From: Acidobacteriota bacterium
Lineage (GTDB): Bacteria > Acidobacteriota > UBA6911 > RPQK01 > JACQSY01
Assembly: GCA_016211085.1 (NCBI GenBank)
Contig: JACQSY010000075.1
Coordinates: forward strand, 1 to 40,765
Direction: 5' to 3'
Length of the DNA: 40,765 bases
Each line of letters begins with the position of its first letter. Position 1 is the first letter of the stretch. Position numbers and translations under genes: made by a program. Under the pieces are notes generated by a model. That model ran no database searches. It saw only the letters and a list, made by a program, of their open reading frames with translations, and was not told where the DNA came from. Positions 34,008 through 40,765 of the stretch are shown piece by piece.

Positions 34008-35765
34008 TCATGCGCCGCCGCGAAGCTTTTGCGTTGCCTCTTGGTCAATGGTTAATGTTTCCGGATCCAGGATGACGCGGTAAATCTCCTGCGCAGAACG
34101 GAGAGAGATGTAGCCATTCAAGACATCGCTTCGGACCGCCTCCGGGTCACGTTCCATTGCCCTTCCCCACCCTGCTCCACCTCCTGAGTTCTGAATGAAA
34201 ATGTCTCCCTTCTCCAAAAAGAAGGGGCCTCTTTTGCCATAGACAATTTCCTTTTCACGGTTCCGGGCACGAATGATGTATTGTTCATTTGGGGGCTGCA
34301 CCTCCCCTCCTGCCACTGCGTAGGAGCGCGTAGTGATCTTGTCCGATGGACCGGTAACGATGGCGTGCTCCAGTTCGGTATCGCTTATCCATTCCACATG
34401 CACACCCAGACCTCCTCTCCATTTGCCCGCTCCAGCTGAATCAGTCCTCAACCGATAGTCACGGACGATCCAGGGATGTCGAGATTCAATGACCTCAACG
34501 TTCCCTTTCCTCAGGGCGCCGAAGCAGGAATCAGGTCCGAGGTGTGGCCAGCCATCATGCCCACAAACTGCACCCGTCCCTCCCTCCCCGTTAAAAGTAC
34601 CGGCAAAATATCTTCGCCCTTTCCGGTCCACTCCCCATTCTGCAAAATGAAAATTGCCCACGCCCCCCGCGATGACTCGTTCCGGTCTCGCTTTTCCAAG
34701 CGCCTGCAACACCGAAAACATGATTTGAGTGCCCACGTTCACGGGGCAGGCTCCAACCGTCGCCGGATAGCGGGGGTTGACCACCGTTCTTTCGGGCGCA
34801 GTGACCTCGATTGGTCGGAAGCTGCCCTCGTTGTGGTAAAGCGCCAACTCCGGACCGAAGGTGGTGAAGATGGAAATACAGCTGTAACAATGGGTATTGG
34901 ACCAGGGGCTGTTGATGAAGTTTACCTGAGGGTCGCTCCCTGAAAAATCAACCTTGATGCGGGTCCCTTTGACCTCCACGTTGCAGCGCACCCACACCGG
35001 CACGCCGTATCTTTGAGGGCTCCCGTCATCGTCGGCAGCACTTTCGCCGGAGTATGTCCCATCAGGAATCCGCCTGATCTCTTCTTTCGCGGACTTCTCC
35101 ATGACGTCGTACATGTGGTCGATGTAAGTCTTTACCGTTTTCTTGCCGTACTTGCGAAAGAGGCTGAGACAGCGTTCCTCACAAGTCTTCAGCGCGGCGA
35201 TCATCGTCTTGATATCCATTTCCTGCTCTTGACGAAAGCGAACATTATTCATCAGGAGGTCCCAGAGGTCCTTCTGCAGACGGCCTTTGCTATAAAGCTT
35301 GATAGGCGGAATGCAAAGCCCTTCGGCATGGATATCGTAGGCACCCGAGAAATAGCCACCTGGGAAAGCACCCGAAGTATCGAGCTGATGGCCCTTGGAG
35401 AAAGAAAAAAGCAGTAATTCATTCTGGAAAAAGATAGGTGCCGCAAAAGACCAGTCAGGCAGATGAGTGCCGTGCGCAGTATAGGGACAATTAAAAATAA
35501 AAACATCACCGGGATGGATATCCTTGCGGTACTTCTCCACAATGTCCCTGACCTGAAATCTGCCGATACCCATGATGGGAGGCAAGACTGTATGCGCCGC
35601 AACCATCCCCCCACGGGCATCATAAATTCCGACAAAATGATCCATAAGCTCCGCTGTAATCACGCTGGTTGAGGCACGTACCAAGACGTTGCTCATTTCA
35701 CGTGCGGTGGTGACCAGGTAGTTCCAGATCACCGATAACAGTCCCGGCTCTATTTTTTTCTCCAT
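34008..35765 (-). CDS. HyuB-like subunit 2
   Basis: 585 residues, with the HyuB start KIEPGLLSVIWNYLVTTARE. The metal region reads NCPYTAHGTHLPD then SKGHQLDTSG: H101, D104 and H126, again 25 residues between the two His. Canonical NDPY is NCPY here, and HHxDIGG is HQLDTSG. Other blocks are NVRFRQEQEMDIKTMIAALK and GGGAGWGRAMERDPEA. Shorter than HyuB1 because the N-terminus and some loops are reduced. Transcribed 68 nt after the DHDPS-like gene and 18 nt before HyuA2. GGAG before ATG. Confidence 0.86.
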   Translation of the reverse strand: MEKKIEPGLLSVIWNYLVTTAREMSNVLVRASTSVITAELMDHFVGIYDARGGMVAAHTVLPPIMGIGRFQVRDIVEKYRKDIHPGDVFIFNCPYTAHGTHLPDWSFAAPIFFQNELLLFSFSKGHQLDTSGAFPGGYFSGAYDIHAEGLCIPPIKLYSKGRLQKDLWDLLMNNVRFRQEQEMDIKTMIAALKTCEERCLSLFRKYGKKTVKTYIDHMYDVMEKSAKEEIRRIPDGTYSGESAADDDGSPQRYGVPVWVRCNVEVKGTRIKVDFSGSDPQVNFINSPWSNTHCYSCISIFTTFGPELALYHNEGSFRPIEVTAPERTVVNPRYPATVGACPVNVGTQIMFSVLQALGKARPERVIAGGVGNFHFAEWGVDRKGRRYFAGTFNGEGGTGAVCGHDGWPHLGPDSCFGALRKGNVEVIESRHPWIVRDYRLRTDSAGAGKWRGGLGVHVEWISDTELEHAIVTGPSDKITTRSYAVAGGEVQPPNEQYIIRARNREKEIVYGKRGPFFLEKGDIFIQNSGGGAGWGRAMERDPEAVRSDVLNGYISLRSAQEIYRVILDPETLTIDQEATQKLRGGA

Positions 35766-35833
35766 TGCTCGTTTCTCCGCCTGAGTGAATTGAATTGAGA
35801 AAACCTTTCTCTTTTATCGGAGGCCGGCAAAGG

Positions 35834-36895
35834 TCACCGCACCACTGCGTCCTGGTAATCCGGATCACCTCGAAGCAGACCGTACTGCCCCCAAAGGGCT
35901 TTGCTCAGAACCTTCACGTCGGAGCGCACCATGGGGTAGGGCATCCGCAAAGGCCCCCCAGTCATTCCGACCAGGCCATCCCAGTACTTCCAATGAGCCA
36001 TCGGATAAATTCCCATTGCGAAAGTCTGGGCATGAACTGACCACCAGAGATCTCGCAACGGCTGCAGACCCCAGTAAATCTCCCAAGCTTTCTCCAGGTC
36101 GCCTTTTACGGCGGCTCGCACGTAGTTGGTTAAAGGATGAATTTCTTCGTTTTGCCACTGGTGACAGACCGGATTTCCGATGACACACGTCATTCCCAAG
36201 TTGGCAATGCAGGGAAGCCACCAGGATTCAAAGGGCTCGCTGACGAGGATCCTCTTGCCGCAAAGCTTGAACGTGAGCGTATTGTGAGCCATGTCAAAGG
36301 GACTATGCTTGATGGCCGCGGCTGTGGGAATCTCCGCCATCCGGGCCACCGTCTGCGGACTGACAGTTCCACCCGGGGTTTCCCAGTTGTAGTGTCGGGT
36401 GATGTAAAGATTAAAGGCCATGTCAACCTGGTCCGCCAGCTTCTTCGTAAATTCATACACCTCGTTTTCTGTCTTGGGTCGAAAATTGAACGGATAGCCA
36501 AAGAAAAACCAGTGTCCTCCCAGGTTTTCCCACTCTTTGATCATTCTTACTGTTGTATTGCAAAAGGTGGAACTGAGGGGCTCGCCGGCATCGATCTGCG
36601 GGCCGGCCAATGGCTCGTTGATGAAAACGCTGGCAACGAGTCCCACTTTCCCCGCCTCGTCGCCAGCGATTCTCATGATCTCACGCATCTCTTCAAGGTC
36701 GTGGCTCAGGCAAGCCATGGCAAAACCCCTGATACCGGGGATGCGGGAGATGCGCCGTATATCGCTCCTGATCCCCTCTTCGTCCAGCTCTAACGTTTCC
36801 GCTTTGTACGAAGGCAGAAGAACGGTTTCCAGACCCCCTCCTGCAAACTTCTCCCTGAAAAATTCTTTGGCTTCAGATCTTCGATAAGGCAACAT
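35834..36895 (-). CDS. DHDPS/N-acetylneuraminate-lyase-family protein, atypical
   Basis: 353 residues, TIM-barrel aldolase superfamily related to dihydrodipicolinate synthase. The Schiff-base Lys is K196 in TAAAIKHSPFD, and the catalytic Tyr is Y169 in RHYNWETPGG. Where family members have the carboxylate-binding GTTGE, this one has MACLSHDLEEM (about 60-70), so a standard alpha-keto-acid donor may not bind. It is longer than DapA (about 290) with a Trp-rich C-terminal part (LRDLWWSVHAQ, PMAHWKYWDGLVGM). First soluble gene of the HyuAB cassette, GGAGAGG before ATG. It could cleave or condense a carbon skeleton made or used by the HyuAB enzyme; true DapA function is unlikely here. Confidence 0.7.
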   Translation of the reverse strand: MLPYRRSEAKEFFREKFAGGGLETVLLPSYKAETLELDEEGIRSDIRRISRIPGIRGFAMACLSHDLEEMREIMRIAGDEAGKVGLVASVFINEPLAGPQIDAGEPLSSTFCNTTVRMIKEWENLGGHWFFFGYPFNFRPKTENEVYEFTKKLADQVDMAFNLYITRHYNWETPGGTVSPQTVARMAEIPTAAAIKHSPFDMAHNTLTFKLCGKRILVSEPFESWWLPCIANLGMTCVIGNPVCHQWQNEEIHPLTNYVRAAVKGDLEKAWEIYWGLQPLRDLWWSVHAQTFAMGIYPMAHWKYWDGLVGMTGGPLRMPYPMVRSDVKVLSKALWGQYGLLRGDPDYQDAVVR

Positions 36896-37017
36896 GGACA
36901 GAACCTCTCCAAGCTGGATCAGGCCGCCGTATTCTCTTTCGTGCTCCCCGCAAAAGGAAATTCAGGCGGGTGACAACGGAAAAACGCAGGCAGCTTCATG
37001 AATGTCGGCTTCACCAT

Positions 37018-37037
37018 CCGCCGAGTCGACTCGCCGG
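37018..37037. other. hairpin just after the TonB receptor gene
   Basis: CCGcCGAGTCGACTCGcCGG, a near-palindrome with one C-C mismatch, adjoining the stop of the receptor gene. No T tract follows on the minus strand, so read-through into the DHDPS-like gene 143 nt away is possible. Confidence 0.4.
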
Positions 37038-37038
37038 T

Positions 37039-40000
37039 TTAGAAGCTCAGACGAAATGCAAACTGGATCTGCCGCGCCGACCCCACCCCCCGCGGACTCC
37101 CGAAGCCAGGCAAGGGAGTTCGCGTCCCGTCTCCAAATTTCCGGGGAACCGGCCCTATGAAATCAGGGGCGAGATAAACCGTATTGAGGTCGAGGACATT
37201 TACTACGTTCAATAAATTAAAAAACTCCACGCTGAAGACACCTCGGAGGTGTTCGCTAAAAGGAATCCCGCGCTGCACACGCAGATCCATGCTGAAATAC
37301 GGTTCCCCCTGATAAACGTTTCGGCCGCTGGCTCCCACCCGATCAGAAAAGGGGAAGTTGTCGCCGTTTACATCAAAGCCCGTCAAGATCGAGAAGAAAC
37401 GGGCGCTCTGAGCCGTGAGCAGCACGGAAGCGGTAAAGTCGCGCAAAGCCACCGGCCATTGATTGGGGGAATCCGCCACCAGGGCCAGGTTGAATCGATG
37501 CTGATTGTGGTTGTCAGACAGCGCACGTTCCAGATGGGGGCGGTAATAATCCTGTGACAAGCCTTGAAATTTGAGAGTGGTGAGATTGTCGATCGATTTT
37601 GAAAAAGTGTAGTTGGCCAGCACGCTGTAATGGCGACTGAAGGACTTGCGCAGCGAAAGCATGCCTGCGTGAAAAATCGAATAACCGCTTGCATCGTTTA
37701 ATATTGTGAAACCAAAACGAAAATCGGCAGGCCTGAAGAGCGTCTTTCCATTGGGCAAAGTTCCGATCGGGATCGTGTTGATATTCCCCCCGCCCACCAA
37801 TTTCAACGCGTGAACAACCTGGTAGCCCAGACCTAAAAACCAGTCTTGCGCAACGGCATATTCCAGCTGTAGGCTGGCTTTCTGAGCATAAGGATCCGGG
37901 AAGTCACGCTGGTTGAATCCCAGGGGGAACTGGGCCAGCACTTGGGGAACTGGAAACATCCCCCGGCGCGTAAAATCGATGAAGGCTTGCGCTGCCAAGG
38001 GCGGGATGGCGACGCCCACCGGTCCGAATCGGCCGAAACCCGTGAGGCTTTGCTGTGGATTGCGAAGCGCTGGAATTAACGGATTGTCGAGGTAGATGCC
38101 GATAGGGGCCGTGCCGTTGCCACTCTGCACAAGGTCGCTCAGTGGGAACTGCCCATTGAAAATACCGAACCCGCCGCGTACCACTCCCTTTCCTTGATTA
38201 AAGGACAAGGCCAAACCGATTCGAGGTTGAACATTATTAAGATCGTTGGTATGGAAATTTCCGCCGGCGAGATCAGGGTCGTCCGGGCGAGTTTGTACTT
38301 CGTAGCGCAGTCCCCAGGTCAAAGTAAAATTTGACGCAATCTGCCATTGATCCTGGGCATATAGACCGTAAATCTGATAAGTAAACCGGCTTCGGGTTGC
38401 CCGTCGAAACTCGTCGGCTGCCGCTCCGCTGAAAAGTCCGCTTTGAAAATTCGGGTCGCGCGGCGGCAGCTGCTTGCCAAAAAAAGATTGGGGTTGTCCA
38501 AAGAGGAAAACCAGCGCGGAGGGCTGCGTAAAAGGTCCTTGTGCAAAAAAGCTCTCCGGTGAAAAAATTGCTAGGCCCGGCACCAGCATGGGCGCCCGCA
38601 CGTCGTTAATGACTTGGTGGAATTCTCCTCCCAACCGGAGCGAGTGATCGCCGCGAGCATAATTCACGTCTTCCTCAAATGCCGCACGCTGCTCCCGAAA
38701 AAACGGCACACTGCCTACAATACTCCCAGAGGAAAAGAGATTCGGCAATTGGAGAGAAGGCTCCAACCCGGCTCCTACCGGTTCGAGTACCACAGTCCTT
38801 CGTCCGTATTGCCCGGAGGTTTCCAGGGTTAAGACAGGGGAGAGCACATTGAGCAGTGTAGCATTGAAGGTCTGGTCGCGCTGAGGGCTGTGACGAAACG
38901 TAGAAGGCAATCCCAGCCCCGGAGGCGCCCCCAGCACGTCTTCGTAATTCAAATCAGCGAAAATGTATCGGGTGTTCAAAAGAGCTGTATTGCTGAATTC
39001 GTGGTCCACACGAATTAAGAATTTGTCAAAATCTTCCACCTGTAAAACCGAGGCCAGATCTTCCCGCGAGAGCCCAAAGAACTGTTTGACACCGTTAATG
39101 CCGTGGATTGCCTGAAGAATGAAATCGGAATAGATGGGCGATTCGGCACGTCTCTGACCTTCGTAGCCTCCGAAGAAGAAGGTTTGCTCACGGCGAAGCG
39201 GCCCTCCCAATGTTACTCCGAACTGGTTAAAACGCAGAGCATCAAACCCTGGCCTGGAAAGTATGTTTTTTGCATTCAGCTCGTCATTTCGAAAGAATTC
39301 GTAAGCAGTCCCGTGAAATTCGTTCGTGCCCGATTTTGTCACTGTATTAACCACGTTCCCGAAACTGCGACCAGTGTCTGCCGTATAAGGATGGTTGGCG
39401 ACCCGAAATTCTTGTACCCAGTCCTGTGAGGGCGATGTGCGTTGCACGCCGGAAAGCGCCATGGTGTAGTCCACACCATCAAGCGCCATAAATACCGTAT
39501 GGGTTTCCCGCACACCGGAGAAACTGAGCTTCAAAACCGTCTCTTGAAAAGGAGACTGGTTGCTTGCTGATGTGCTTTGTCCGACCACCGCTCCAGGTGT
39601 CAACACGACGAAATCGATAAACTGTCTCCCCTGAATGGGGAGATCCTCAATCTTCCGTTCATCGATGAGCTGACTGATCTCAGGCTTCTGAGGATCCAAG
39701 GTTTCCGCCGTAGCTGAAACCTCGACTGCCTGCTGCACCTCGATGCCCAGCGTCACGCTCATGCTGGCAGTCTGCCCTACGGAGAGCTGGAGGTTAAGGG
39801 TGCGGCTTTGAAAGGAAGGGGCCTCCACGGTAGCCTCATAGGCTCCTGCTCGCAAGCTGGGAATCACCGCCAGACCTTCCTCGTTCGCGATTGCCGCCCG
39901 CCCGGCCCCAGTCTCTTTGTGGGTCACAGTGACGCTAGCGCCTGGCAGAACTCCACCGGATGCATCCTGCACGGTAATGCGCAGAGTCGCTAACTCCTGA

Positions 40001-40083
40001 GCCGGAACGTTCCCTGCGAACGGAAAGGCCCAAACCGCCACGAACAGAACACCGAAGAGTGAATTGAACTGAATCGAAGCCAT
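37039..40083 (-). CDS. TonB-dependent receptor with N-terminal carboxypeptidase-regulatory domain (Oar-like)
   Basis: 1014 residues, an OM transporter. Signal peptide to about residue 29 (cleavage near VPAQE). Residues 32-115 are a carboxypeptidase-regulatory-type domain (LRITVQDASGGVLPGASV ... GAYEATVEAP), followed by a plug domain beginning around EVSATAETLDPQKPEISQLI and GRQFIDFVVLTPGA, with VNTVTKSGTNEFHGTAYEFF, a typical Oar/CirA-like plug end. The rest is the beta barrel, ending in IQFAFRLSF with the C-terminal aromatic residue needed for barrel assembly. Such proteins are abundant in acidobacteria. Position directly ahead of the HyuAB cassette, same strand, suggests it imports its substrate. 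GGGGAGGA precedes the ATG. Confidence 0.85.
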   Translation of the reverse strand: MASIQFNSLFGVLFVAVWAFPFAGNVPAQELATLRITVQDASGGVLPGASVTVTHKETGAGRAAIANEEGLAVIPSLRAGAYEATVEAPSFQSRTLNLQLSVGQTASMSVTLGIEVQQAVEVSATAETLDPQKPEISQLIDERKIEDLPIQGRQFIDFVVLTPGAVVGQSTSASNQSPFQETVLKLSFSGVRETHTVFMALDGVDYTMALSGVQRTSPSQDWVQEFRVANHPYTADTGRSFGNVVNTVTKSGTNEFHGTAYEFFRNDELNAKNILSRPGFDALRFNQFGVTLGGPLRREQTFFFGGYEGQRRAESPIYSDFILQAIHGINGVKQFFGLSREDLASVLQVEDFDKFLIRVDHEFSNTALLNTRYIFADLNYEDVLGAPPGLGLPSTFRHSPQRDQTFNATLLNVLSPVLTLETSGQYGRRTVVLEPVGAGLEPSLQLPNLFSSGSIVGSVPFFREQRAAFEEDVNYARGDHSLRLGGEFHQVINDVRAPMLVPGLAIFSPESFFAQGPFTQPSALVFLFGQPQSFFGKQLPPRDPNFQSGLFSGAAADEFRRATRSRFTYQIYGLYAQDQWQIASNFTLTWGLRYEVQTRPDDPDLAGGNFHTNDLNNVQPRIGLALSFNQGKGVVRGGFGIFNGQFPLSDLVQSGNGTAPIGIYLDNPLIPALRNPQQSLTGFGRFGPVGVAIPPLAAQAFIDFTRRGMFPVPQVLAQFPLGFNQRDFPDPYAQKASLQLEYAVAQDWFLGLGYQVVHALKLVGGGNINTIPIGTLPNGKTLFRPADFRFGFTILNDASGYSIFHAGMLSLRKSFSRHYSVLANYTFSKSIDNLTTLKFQGLSQDYYRPHLERALSDNHNQHRFNLALVADSPNQWPVALRDFTASVLLTAQSARFFSILTGFDVNGDNFPFSDRVGASGRNVYQGEPYFSMDLRVQRGIPFSEHLRGVFSVEFFNLLNVVNVLDLNTVYLAPDFIGPVPRKFGDGTRTPLPGFGSPRGVGSARQIQFAFRLSF

Positions 40084-40426
40084 CGCTGAGTCCTCCCCAG
40101 TGAGATTGAACGGCTGTTTACTGCTGACAATTGGCTTATCTTCAAAATCTTTTCTTTTTTGCGGAGCGGGTTCTATTTAAATCTGGTTCCGCAGAGCTTC
40201 GCTCTTCCTTAGCAATCTGACAGTCTGCTTGCAGAAAATTATGGCCCTTGACCAACTGAAGATCAAGGACTTTTTGTCTTCCGGGAAACAAGCAACAGGG
40301 CGGGGGTGCCCAGAGCAGGAAGGGGCATGTTTTTTCTTTCTAATCCCATCTGTCTACAGAAACGGTAGAATAGGATGAGGTGAACTGAAAGATAGGGAAC
40401 GTCGCGAGTCCCAGCAGAGGCTCAAG
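40084..40426. promoter_or_regulatory. gene-free region upstream of the TonB receptor
   Basis: No gene seen in these 343 bp. It must hold the receptor promoter on the minus strand, but I cannot point to a convincing -35/-10 pair. Inverted repeats present: TGCGGA/TCCGCA with a 22-nt loop (40160-40193) and AGAGC-TTC-GCTCT (40193-40205). Either could be a regulator site for the receptor and the cassette behind it. Confidence 0.35.
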
Positions 40427-40765
40427 CTAACCTCGCTTGCGGCTGATCCGAAATATTCTTCCCAGCAGGATGGCCAACGGGGCTGCGGCAATGCTCGCCA
40501 GCGCACCCATTTTTGCCTCTTCAAGGCTCACTATCTCCTGAAACGCCACCGTGGCTATAAACAGCGAAACGGTAAAACCAATGGCCGCGCAAAATCCCAT
40601 GGCGGTGAGTTCTTTCCAGGAAACCGCTTTGGGTAAGGAAAATCCCAATTCAGTGCGCCGTGAAAGGCGCAGATCTCTAGTGGGTGCAAAACCCACCCGG
40701 CAACTATCGCTCCAGCCGGTAGCAACGGGAGCGGTGATGGAGGTAACAACATCACCGAAGCCTCC
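40427..40765 (-). CDS. nhaA: Na+/H+ antiporter NhaA, C-terminal part (incomplete at window edge)
   Basis: Open to the window end. The last 70 residues match NhaA: KAVSWKELTAMGFCAAIGF, then TVSLFIATVAFQEIVSLEEA, then KMGALASIAAAPLAILLGRI, corresponding to the last helices of this inner-membrane antiporter. Upstream of about 40640 the same frame (GWSDSCRVGFAPTRDL) no longer looks like NhaA, whereas the neighbouring frame has a more hydrophobic GAIVAGWVLHPLEICAF, so a frameshift or assembly error is possible there. Convergent or divergent relations cannot be seen. Confidence 0.7.
   Translation of the reverse strand, partial: GGFGDVVTSITAPVATGWSDSCRVGFAPTRDLRLSRRTELGFSLPKAVSWKELTAMGFCAAIGFTVSLFIATVAFQEIVSLEEAKMGALASIAAAPLAILLGRIFRISRKRG

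Noticed and set aside
35834..36895. Annotation as dapA (lysine biosynthesis)
   Set aside because: GTTGE motif missing, protein 60 residues too long, and the neighbours are catabolic.

Overview
The window looks like chromosomal DNA of a Gram-negative bacterium, most likely an acidobacterium. Pointers are a very large Oar-type TonB receptor with an N-terminal carboxypeptidase-regulatory domain, several long secreted proteins that end in a related beta-rich module, a Pal-type OM lipoprotein, and the core order rimP-nusA-infB-ylxP-nrnA-truB. The phylum call is inference. No tRNA, rRNA, CRISPR array, insertion sequence or phage gene was recognised.

Layout. 0.2-3.2 kb: a ParB-domain protein directly followed by a radical-SAM protein of the spore-photoproduct-lyase (SPL) type, convergent with a phosphopentomutase/alkaline-phosphatase-superfamily metalloenzyme. 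3.3-6.6 kb: two overlapping secreted-protein genes, the second a matrixin-like zinc protease. 6.6-11.9 kb: a minus-strand operon (active M16 peptidase, M16 homologue without the catalytic motif, pal, small membrane-anchored protein), divergent from a third, secreted M16-like protein. 12.0-19.0 kb: translation/transcription operon rimP-nusA-infB-ylxP-nrnA-truB, preceded by a good promoter and an intrinsic-terminator-like hairpin in the leader; rbfA is not at its common place. 19.2-21.1 kb: XRE regulator, BON lipoprotein, and a pair of overlapping small genes that may be one frameshifted gene. 21.3-25.5 kb: two secreted proteins (choice-of-anchor/Reelin-like + BACON; four CHRD domains).

25.8-40.1 kb is the most interesting part: eight genes on the minus strand that read as one outside-to-inside catabolic cassette. 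In transcription order they are a TonB-dependent receptor, a DHDPS-family lyase-like protein, HyuB-like, HyuA-like, a second HyuA-like, a second HyuB-like, a small Zn-ribbon protein like the gamma subunit of acetone carboxylase, and an NCS1 (nucleobase/hydantoin-type) permease. Both HyuA copies keep ATPase motifs and both HyuB copies keep an HxxD...H pattern with a 25-residue spacing. I infer an ATP-dependent carboxylase or cyclic-amide hydrolase made of two different HyuAB pairs, with its own uptake route; the substrate is unknown. The window ends in the 3' part of an nhaA-like antiporter gene.
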